From an uncultured Lachnospiraceae bacterium (lineage in GTDB: Bacteria > Bacillota > Clostridia > Lachnospirales > Lachnospiraceae), in assembly GCA_902783735.1 (NCBI GenBank), contig CACZSE010000178.1, forward strand, positions 1 through 8,065: a stretch of DNA of 8,065 nt, in the 5' to 3' direction. Under the pieces are notes generated by a model. The model was not told the DNA's origin and searched no databases. It was given only the letters and a program-made list of their open reading frames with translations. Shown one piece after another: positions 1 to 5,757 of the stretch. Each line of letters begins with the position of its first letter. The first letter of the stretch is position 1. The position numbers were made by a program, and so were the translations under genes.

Positions 1-866
1 GTGAAAAGCTTCTGCTTTGTAAGATCATATTCCGTGCTCTTATCGGGGAACTGTCTTACGATCAGGTTTGCCACAACCGCAATGGCTATAACAATGATAA
101 TGCTTGTAACGCTGAATGCACTTAAAGCGAAATTCTTAACGCTGGTAGTATATCTTCTCTTCTGAACAGACTGAACCGTAAGGAAAAGAAAGACCAGTAT
201 CATTGAAAGGAAATATACTACACATTTGATATCCAGTATTCCCGAAAGGAAGGGATCGAATCTGTCGGCAAGGTCAAATAAAGCAACACCCTTTGCAACC
301 ACGCCGAGTGCAGGGATCTGAGTATTCTCAAGCATGTATTCGATACCTGCGGTAAGATAGATCACAAACATTGAGATAATGCTTATGATAGCCGCTATCA
401 CCTGGCTCTCGGTAAATGAGGAAACAAACAGACATATTGCTATACACGTTGCACCGTAAAGGAAAAATCCGAGTAATGCAAGTCCGTTCACACCCCAGTC
501 TATCTTTGTATAACGGCTTAAAAGTATCGGGAAAAATCCTATTATCAAAACCGTTATGCCATAAACTGCTATCATTGCCAGATATTTACCTGCAATGATC
601 TTTCCGACACTGATGGGAGCCGTAAGTGTAAGCTGGTCTGTCTTTTGTTTTCTTTCTTCCGAAAGTATCCTCATTGAAAGAACCGGCAATGAGAATATCA
701 TTATCATGAGTAATCTTACAAGTACATATAAGATATCAGACATTCCTGCCTGAATATTGTAAGCATTGAAATACAAAGATGAAACAAATACCATGGCTGC
801 GATAAATACCCAGCCTATAACGTTTTGGAAGAAGTTTTTAAACTCTCTCTTAAATATAGCAATCAT
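1..866 (-). CDS. ABC-2 type permease (GldF-like), partial, apparently entering a fused GldG-like domain
   Basis: This is the membrane subunit of an ABC exporter and the partner of the ATPase directly upstream. The frame is open from the ATG at 866 to the window edge, giving 288 codons with no stop, so the C-terminus lies outside. Hydrophobic segments fall near residues 15-33, 45-66, 96-116, 127-149, 155-178 and 213-232, the six-helix pattern of ABC-2 permeases. The cytoplasmic stretch SEERKQKTDQLTLTAPIS (69-86) matches the conserved loop of GldF-type permeases. A seventh helix (about 248-270) is followed by RQFPDKSTEYDLTKQKLF, which resembles the start of GldG/ABC_transp_aux proteins, so I infer a GldF-GldG fusion. 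The start directly follows the ATPase stop with no gap and has a good ribosome binding site. Substrate is unknown; the gliding-motility name reflects homology only. Confidence 0.85.
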   Translation of the reverse strand, partial: MIAIFKREFKNFFQNVIGWVFIAAMVFVSSLYFNAYNIQAGMSDILYVLVRLLMIMIFSLPVLSMRILSEERKQKTDQLTLTAPISVGKIIAGKYLAMIAVYGITVLIIGFFPILLSRYTKIDWGVNGLALLGFFLYGATCIAICLFVSSFTESQVIAAIISIISMFVIYLTAGIEYMLENTQIPALGVVAKGVALFDLADRFDPFLSGILDIKCVVYFLSMILVFLFLTVQSVQKRRYTTSVKNFALSAFSVTSIIIVIAIAVVANLIVRQFPDKSTEYDLTKQKLF

Positions 867-1976
867 TTACTCTTCCTCCTTTACGGCAGCATCCTGTGAA
901 GCTTCCGGCTGCTCATCATTTTCAGTCTCTTTCGTTACTTCCGGTTCTGCATTTGTATCTTCTTTTTCTTCCTGTTTTTTCTTTTTCTTTTCAGCCTTTA
1001 AAGCCTCTTCTTTTTGAGCCTCTTCACGCTCTATCTTTTCCACATATTTATCGTCGGTCAGTTCAAGGAATATGTCCTCGAGACTCTTTGCATCATTTAC
1101 GAGTCTGTAGATCGTCATATCCTTAGAGGCGAGCTTTTTGCAGAGCTCATCTCTGATCTCCACATCATCATTGTAGCTTATAAAACACTCAACAGTTCCG
1201 CCCGGAGCATTATCCACCGTACAGGTATTGACTCCGTTTACGGATTTAAGCAGCTCTGTAACTTCTTTTTTGCTGCCTTTAACTGTAAGCTCGAGAGTAT
1301 TACTGCTACCGAGATCCTTAAGAAGCTGTTCTGCGGTACCCGACGCTACAAGACGTCCTTTTGCAATGATCATGATCTCATCACAGACCTCCGCAACCTC
1401 ACTCAATATATGAGAACTGAGGATAACGGTATGATCCTTTTTAAGTTCACGTATGAGTTCACGAATCTCAATGATCTGTTTCGGATCAAGTCCGACCGTA
1501 GGCTCATCAAGGATGATGACATCGGGATTTCCTATCATGGCCTGAGCAAGTCCGACTCTCTGCTTATAACCTTTTGAAAGATTCTTTATGAGACGCTTCT
1601 GCATGTCGGTAATGAAGGTCTTCTTCATTACTTCTTCAACCTGATTCTTTCTTTCAGCCTTTGCAACCTTTTTTAATTCCGCAACAAAATCAAGATATTC
1701 CTTTACGGTCATATCCTGATATAACGGCGGTATCTCGGGCAGATATCCGATGCACTTTTTTGCCTCTTCGGCATCCTTCAAAATATCGTGTCCATCGATC
1801 TCAACATCGCCCTCGGATGCGGCTATATAACCTGTCATGATGTTCATGGTTGTAGACTTGCCTGCACCGTTAGGTCCAAGGAAGCCGTATACTTTGCCGT
1901 TATCTATCTCAAACGAAAGATTCTTCACGGCAAAATGATCACCATATTTCTTTGAAACATTACTTACGCGGATCAT
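867..1976 (-). CDS. ABC transporter ATP-binding protein, GldA-like, with charged C-terminal tail
   Basis: This 369-residue cytoplasmic ATPase powers the permease encoded immediately downstream. Visible motifs are Walker A GPNGAGKST (34-42), a Q-loop region GYLPEIPPLY (77-86) in which Glu81 sits where Gln is usual, signature LSKGYKQR (133-140), Walker B VIILDEPT (153-160), D-loop GLDP (162-165) and switch His189 in SSHIL. The LPE and LSKGY variants are typical of GldA/CcmA-like exporter ATPases. Residues about 225-308 form the usual C-terminal alpha/beta extension of this subfamily. From about 311 to 369 the tail is low-complexity Lys/Glu-rich, probably disordered or coiled, and not needed for ATP binding. 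The ATG at 1976 follows GAGGAG with a 6-nt gap, and the conserved domain begins at residue 2. It probably has its own promoter (2005-2033) and forms an operon with the permease. Confidence 0.95.
   Translation of the reverse strand: MIRVSNVSKKYGDHFAVKNLSFEIDNGKVYGFLGPNGAGKSTTMNIMTGYIAASEGDVEIDGHDILKDAEEAKKCIGYLPEIPPLYQDMTVKEYLDFVAELKKVAKAERKNQVEEVMKKTFITDMQKRLIKNLSKGYKQRVGLAQAMIGNPDVIILDEPTVGLDPKQIIEIRELIRELKKDHTVILSSHILSEVAEVCDEIMIIAKGRLVASGTAEQLLKDLGSSNTLELTVKGSKKEVTELLKSVNGVNTCTVDNAPGGTVECFISYNDDVEIRDELCKKLASKDMTIYRLVNDAKSLEDIFLELTDDKYVEKIEREEAQKEEALKAEKKKKKQEEKEDTNAEPEVTKETENDEQPEASQDAAVKEEE
875..882 (-). promoter_or_regulatory. Ribosome binding site of the permease, inside the ATPase gene
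   Basis: AAAGGAGG lies 8 nt before the permease ATG and within the last codons of the ATPase (Lys-Glu-Glu-Glu tail). The ATPase stop TAA and the permease ATG are directly adjacent, so the two genes are probably translationally coupled. This site also supports 866 as the permease start. Confidence 0.85.
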
Positions 1977-2004
1977 ATTAAACTCCTCTCCAGTTTTTTA
2001 CCCT

Positions 2005-2033
2005 TTCATAATATATTCACAAATTGTGTTCAA
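2005..2033 (-). promoter_or_regulatory. Candidate promoter of the ABC transporter operon
   Basis: On the minus strand TTGAAC (2028-2033) is followed after 17 nt by TATGAA (2005-2010). Each matches the sigma-A consensus at four of six positions, with ideal spacing. It sits about 30 bp before the ATPase start, downstream of the hairpin that follows leuS. The -35 element lies between the two palindromes described separately, which suggests a regulated promoter. The call rests on pattern only. Confidence 0.5.
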
Positions 2034-2052
2034 TTTGCCACAAATTTGTGAA
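2016..2052. promoter_or_regulatory. Paired palindromes over the ABC promoter, possible operator
   Basis: Two near-identical dyads are visible: CACAAATTGTG (2018-2028) and CACAAATTTGTG (2039-2050), with centres about 21.5 bp apart, close to two helical turns. Their outer flanks also form a perfect 10-bp inverted repeat, TTCACAAATT (2016-2025) and AATTTGTGAA (2043-2052). The -35 hexamer lies between them, fitting a repressor binding cooperatively on one face of the DNA. A further TGTGAA half-site is at 2058-2063. The regulator is not encoded in the window and I cannot name its family. Confidence 0.45.
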
Positions 2053-2084
2053 AATTCTGTGAAATGACCTTTGCATTTTTCGTG

Positions 2085-2121
2085 CATCAGGGTCTGCGGT
2101 ATTTAACCTCAGACCCCGATG
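2085..2121 (-). terminator. Strong hairpin between leuS and the ABC operon, possible terminator without U-tract
   Basis: Arms at 2085-2096 and 2110-2121 pair over 12 bp with one G-U when read on the minus strand, around a 13-nt loop that can pair three more bases. It begins 26 nt past the leuS stop, the right place for a terminator. No run of T follows in either direction (the minus-strand sequence continues CACGAAAAATGC), so intrinsic termination is uncertain. It could instead stabilise the 3' end of the mRNA. Confidence 0.5.
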
Positions 2122-2146
2122 ATCATTCATTATGTGTTTAGTCTTG

Positions 2147-4573
2147 TTATTTTACGACTATGTTCACGATCTTACCCGGAACATATATCTCTTTTACAAC
2201 AGTTTTTCCTTCGATAAACTTTGCAACACCCTCAACAGCCTTAGCCTTTGAAAGTGCAGAGTCTTTATCTTCGGCAACGCCGAGAAGTACAGTACCCTTT
2301 ACCTTACCGTTTACCTGAACACCAATCTCGATCTCGTCTTCCTTTACGGCTTCGGGATCAAACTCAGGCCACTTCTCATAAGCGATAGTCTCACCATGAC
2401 CGAGAATATTCCAGATCTCTTCACCTACGTGAGGACATATGCATGAGAACATTTTTATGAAACCTTCCGCATATTCCATCGGACAGGTTGACTTTGTAGT
2501 CGTATTCATGAATATCATCATCTGGGCAATGGCTGTATTAAAGCCAAGTGTCTCAAAGTCGGAAGTAACCTTCTTAACTGTCTGATGATAGAGCTTTTTG
2601 AGGCTTTCTTTGTTGTCCTCTGCAATATTGTCGGGATTCGTAAAGTAATTCCATACTCTGTTGATGAATCTTCTTGCACCTTCAACACCCTGAGGGCTCC
2701 AGGGCTTGCTGACCTCAAGAGGTCCCATAAACATCTCATAGAGTCTCAAAGTATCTGCGCCATAGTCTCTTACGATATCGCTTGGATTAACAACATATTC
2801 GGGGAATCTCTTTCCCATCTTGATACCGTTCTCACCGAGGATCATACCCTGATGAACAAGCTTTTTGAAAGGCTCTTTTACCGGTGAGAGTCCCTTGTTG
2901 TAAAGGAATCTGTTCCATATGCGGGAATACATGAGATGACCTACGGCATGCTCTGGTCCGCCTATGTAAAGGTCTACGGGCATCCAGTGCTTAAGAAGCT
3001 CTTTGTTTGCAAATTCCTTATCATTATCGGGATCGATATATCTGAAATAATACCAGCTTGAACCTGCACTTCCGGGCATTGTAGAGGTCTCTCTCTTACC
3101 CTTTATGCCATGTTCATTGTAATTCTTCCATTCAGTCGCATTTTCAAGAGGTGCCTGACCGTTCTTTCCTTTGTAATCCTCAAGTTCGGGAAGAACAACG
3201 GGAAGATCCTGTTCGGGAATGAGATGTATCTTGCCGTCTTCGGTATAAACTACGGGAACGGGCTCGCCCCAGTAACGCTGACGTGCAAAGATCCATTCAC
3301 GGAAATGATAATTTACGGTTCTCTTTGCAACACCCATCTTTTCAAGCTTAACGGTTATGGCTTCTTTTGCATCTTCAACAACCATACCTGTAAATTCTTC
3401 CGAATTTATGAGTTTAAATCCCTTGCCGAGGTAATCGTATTTCTCGAGAGCCGCACCACTGACATCTACACCGGGGCCGTCTATTACCTGGATCATCTCA
3501 ATATCATGGACCTGAGCATATTCAAAGTCTCTCTGATCGTGACTGGGAACAGCCATGACAGCACCCGTACCATATGATGCAAGTACGAAGTCACCTATAA
3601 ATACTCTTACTTCCTTACCGTTAACGGGATTTATGGCATGGATCCCCTTAAGCTCACATCCTGATTTGGTCTTGTTGAGCTCGGTTCTGTCCATATCGTT
3701 TTTCTTAAGAGTTTCATCTATATATGCCTGAACCTCTTCTTTGTTCTCAATCCTGTCCATGAGACTCTTTACGATCTCTCCGTCGGGAGCGAGAACCATG
3801 AAGGTGATACCGTAGATAGTCTCTATACAGGTGGTATATATGCTGAACTTACCGCCACCAACTATCTCAAATTCAACTTCCACACCTTCGGAACGTCCGA
3901 TCCAGTGACGCTGCATGTCCTTTGTGGATTCAGGCCAGTCAATTTCTTCAAGCCCCTCAAGAAGCTCATCGGCAAATGCTACCTGATCGATAACCCACTG
4001 TTTCATCATCTTTCTGACAACAGGATATCCGCCACGCTCCGACTTACCGTCTATGACTTCGTCGTTTGAAAGAACGGTACCGAGCTCCTCACACCAGTTT
4101 ACAGGCATGTCTATAAGCTTTGCATAGCCTGCCTCATAGAGTTTTTCAAATATCCACTGTGTCCATTTATAAAACTTGGGATCGGATGTAGCCACACACT
4201 TATCCCAGTCATAGTCAAAACCAAGTTCCTTAAGCTGCTTCGTGAAGGTCTTTATATTCTCCTCCGTAAAGCCGTTCGGATGATTTCCCGTAGTTACGGC
4301 ATACTGCTCGGCGGGAAGGCCGAACGAATCGTATCCCATGGGATGAAGAACATTATACCCCTGCATACGTTTCATACGTGACATGATATCCGTAGCGGTA
4401 TAGCCTTCGGGATGACCCGCGTGAAGACCTACGCCCGACGGATAGGGAAACATGTCAAGCGCATAGTACTTGGGCTTTGAAAAGTCCCATACATCTGTCT
4501 TGAATGTATGATTATCCTCCCAGAATTTCTGCCATTTGGATTCCACCTCGTGGTGGTTATATACTCTTTCCAT
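2147..4573 (-). CDS. leuS: Leucyl-tRNA synthetase (LeuRS)
   Basis: This class I aminoacyl-tRNA synthetase charges tRNA-Leu with leucine in the cytoplasm. I place the start at the ATG at 4573 (808 residues): an upstream in-frame TTG exists at 4594, but AAAGGAG lies 6 nt before 4573 and the family N-terminus (YNHHEVESKWQKFW) follows at once. The catalytic HIGH motif appears as HAGH (51-54) in FPYPSGVGLHAGHPEGYTAT. The CP1 editing domain spans about 225-420 and includes GTGAVMAVPSHDQRDFEYA (335-353) with the amino-group-binding Asp349-type HDxRD motif. The tRNA-binding helical domain and the C-terminal domain with VQVNGKVKG are complete. Two motifs are unusual: the KMSKS loop reads KMGKR (585-589), and the editing motif normally TTRPDT reads TTCIET (247-252). 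No T-box leader precedes it. It lies 77 bp after mraY and is probably co-transcribed. Confidence 0.97.
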   Translation of the reverse strand: MERVYNHHEVESKWQKFWEDNHTFKTDVWDFSKPKYYALDMFPYPSGVGLHAGHPEGYTATDIMSRMKRMQGYNVLHPMGYDSFGLPAEQYAVTTGNHPNGFTEENIKTFTKQLKELGFDYDWDKCVATSDPKFYKWTQWIFEKLYEAGYAKLIDMPVNWCEELGTVLSNDEVIDGKSERGGYPVVRKMMKQWVIDQVAFADELLEGLEEIDWPESTKDMQRHWIGRSEGVEVEFEIVGGGKFSIYTTCIETIYGITFMVLAPDGEIVKSLMDRIENKEEVQAYIDETLKKNDMDRTELNKTKSGCELKGIHAINPVNGKEVRVFIGDFVLASYGTGAVMAVPSHDQRDFEYAQVHDIEMIQVIDGPGVDVSGAALEKYDYLGKGFKLINSEEFTGMVVEDAKEAITVKLEKMGVAKRTVNYHFREWIFARQRYWGEPVPVVYTEDGKIHLIPEQDLPVVLPELEDYKGKNGQAPLENATEWKNYNEHGIKGKRETSTMPGSAGSSWYYFRYIDPDNDKEFANKELLKHWMPVDLYIGGPEHAVGHLMYSRIWNRFLYNKGLSPVKEPFKKLVHQGMILGENGIKMGKRFPEYVVNPSDIVRDYGADTLRLYEMFMGPLEVSKPWSPQGVEGARRFINRVWNYFTNPDNIAEDNKESLKKLYHQTVKKVTSDFETLGFNTAIAQMMIFMNTTTKSTCPMEYAEGFIKMFSCICPHVGEEIWNILGHGETIAYEKWPEFDPEAVKEDEIEIGVQVNGKVKGTVLLGVAEDKDSALSKAKAVEGVAKFIEGKTVVKEIYVPGKIVNIVVK

Positions 4574-4611
4574 TTCGATCTCCTTTATGATCAAAGCGTT
4601 AAATACGCTTT
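4574..4611 (-). promoter_or_regulatory. Two overlapping hairpins around the leuS ribosome binding site
   Basis: Hairpin A pairs AAAGCGT with ACGCTTT (4605-4611 and 4593-4599) around a 5-nt loop. Hairpin B pairs TTTGATC (4589-4595) with GATCGAA (4574-4580), 7 bp including one G-U, around an 8-nt loop holding most of the ribosome binding site, and it ends at the base before the ATG. The arms share 4593-4595, so both cannot form fully at once. This could tune leuS translation, but the stems are short. Confidence 0.35.
4580..4586 (-). promoter_or_regulatory. Ribosome binding site that fixes the leuS start
   Basis: AAAGGAG lies 6 nt before the ATG at 4573. It falls inside the reading frame if the upstream TTG at 4594 were used, which argues against that longer start. 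Confidence 0.85.
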
Positions 4612-4650
4612 ACTGTCAGTTGTTATTTCAATATATAAATTACGTTGTTT

Positions 4651-5619
4651 TCAATAAGTCGCATGTATCAGATATAAGACCGTGAGGGTAATGACTATCT
4701 GAATGATCGAAAATCTGTAAACACACTGAGTGTTTGACCATCCCATGTTCTTCCTCACCTGATCGTGTAAAGGCGTTCTTATGTTTTTTAGGATATGTAT
4801 CTTAAACACCCTTATCAGCGCAACCTTTAGAAGTCCGAGTCCTCCGTCAAACAATAACACAAACGACATGAGGATATATAAAAACGGGCTTTTACTGTGA
4901 ATAGCCGCTATCGCGATCATGATACCCATCGAACGGCTTCCCGCATCTCCCATCAGCAATATGCTCGGCGTTGCATTAAACCACAGATATGCTAAGAGGC
5001 AGGCGCAAAAAAGAATGAGGATGTATCCCTTATCCTGCCAGATACCGTCATATACAGACAATGCAAAATAGCCCAAAAGAGTTAAGATAGTCAACGTTGC
5101 CGACAGGCCGTCAACACCATCCGCACAATTGGTCACATTTATGGCACACCACACAAGACCGGTGATGATGATCGCAAGAAGTATCTGAGGAACCTCGAAT
5201 GTCGCATTTCCAAACATCCTGAAGCTTATTTCAGACTCATTGTTAAACAGGTAATTTGCAGCCACCAGGACTGCGATCAGCAGATCAAGAACGCCTTTCC
5301 TGAGTTCTCCCCAAGGATTCTTGGCCCTGTCATCCAGATAACCTGTTAACATGCAAAGAAATATAAGTATAAGATTGATGATCATCTCCGCATCCAACGG
5401 AGCAAAGAAAAAGGACGCACAAATAAAAGCACAGACAAAGAAAAGGCCGGCGCCCCTGGGCTTTCCGGCAGAAAGCTTTCCGTCATGGGCGAACTCTCTT
5501 CCTTTATCCGTAGGGAGTTTTTTCATGCCGAGGCTCGTAAATAAAAAAGTCACAAAAAAAGCAACTATAACTCCGAGCATCCTTATATATGTTGTATTCC
5601 CTGTCAAAGCATTGATCAT
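4651..5619 (-). CDS. mraY: MraY-type phospho-N-acetylmuramoyl-pentapeptide transferase
   Basis: This 322-residue integral membrane enzyme belongs to the polyprenyl-phosphate phospho-sugar transferase family. MraY moves phospho-MurNAc-pentapeptide from UDP to undecaprenyl phosphate to make lipid I for peptidoglycan. About ten hydrophobic segments are visible, as in MraY (near 13-31, 56-74, 78-95, 108-125, 145-162, 172-190, 197-213, 219-240, 246-263, 302-320). Motifs are KPRGAG (53-58), catalytic DDRAK (96-100), NCADGVDGLSA (164-174), MGDAGS (223-228) and PLHDQVRKNMGWSNTQ (283-298). The last aligns with the MraY PLHHHFE...GW loop, but only the first His is kept. That GW...YRF context favours MraY over WecA/TagO. 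The gene is outside any dcw cluster here, so a specialised paralogue is possible. The ATG at 5619 has an AGGA 5 nt upstream and a good promoter at 5664-5691. leuS follows after 77 bp without a terminator. Confidence 0.88.
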   Translation of the reverse strand: MINALTGNTTYIRMLGVIVAFFVTFLFTSLGMKKLPTDKGREFAHDGKLSAGKPRGAGLFFVCAFICASFFFAPLDAEMIINLILIFLCMLTGYLDDRAKNPWGELRKGVLDLLIAVLVAANYLFNNESEISFRMFGNATFEVPQILLAIIITGLVWCAINVTNCADGVDGLSATLTILTLLGYFALSVYDGIWQDKGYILILFCACLLAYLWFNATPSILLMGDAGSRSMGIMIAIAAIHSKSPFLYILMSFVLLFDGGLGLLKVALIRVFKIHILKNIRTPLHDQVRKNMGWSNTQCVYRFSIIQIVITLTVLYLIHATY

Positions 5620-5663
5620 AAATATCCTGTCTCCAACCGATCATACCCAGCCATACTCATTCT

Positions 5664-5691
5664 ATTATATAAGAAATTTAAAATTATTCAA
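5664..5691 (-). promoter_or_regulatory. Promoter of mraY (and probably leuS)
   Basis: On the minus strand TTGAAT (5686-5691) is followed after 16 nt by a perfect TATAAT (5664-5669). It lies between the EF-G paralogue's terminator and the mraY start, leaving an untranslated leader of roughly 40 nt. Sigma-A-type by pattern. Confidence 0.7.
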
Positions 5692-5718
5692 CCCTGCGAT
5701 ATTTGTGTTTTTGGCAAT

Positions 5719-5748
5719 AAAAAACCCGGATGCGATAAACATCCGGGT
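5719..5748 (-). terminator. Intrinsic terminator of the EF-G paralogue
   Basis: Arms ACCCGGATG and CATCCGGGT (5740-5748 and 5724-5732) pair perfectly over 9 bp around a 7-nt loop. On the minus strand the second arm runs straight into a T-tract (5719-5724). It starts 9 nt after the stop codon of the EF-G paralogue and isolates that gene from mraY. Confidence 0.93.
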
Positions 5749-5757
5749 CTGTAAGTT

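Noticed and set aside
1014..1577. 187-codon open frame on the plus strand opposite the ABC ATPase
   Set aside because: It lies wholly antisense to a gene with full ABC motifs, has no recognisable domain, and its composition is what the reverse of that gene would give.
3110..3577. 155-codon open frame on the plus strand opposite leuS
   Set aside because: It is antisense to the conserved LeuRS editing region and matches no family I know.
4574..4594. Longer leuS start at an upstream in-frame TTG (4594)
   Set aside because: The added seven residues would be encoded by the ribosome binding site itself, and the LeuRS family N-terminus begins just after the ATG at 4573.
4633..4654. Possible separate leuS promoter (TTGAAA at 4649-4654 with TATATT-like sequence downstream)
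   Set aside because: Spacing is wrong (14 nt to TATATT) or the -10 is poor at 16 nt, so co-transcription from the mraY promoter is more likely.
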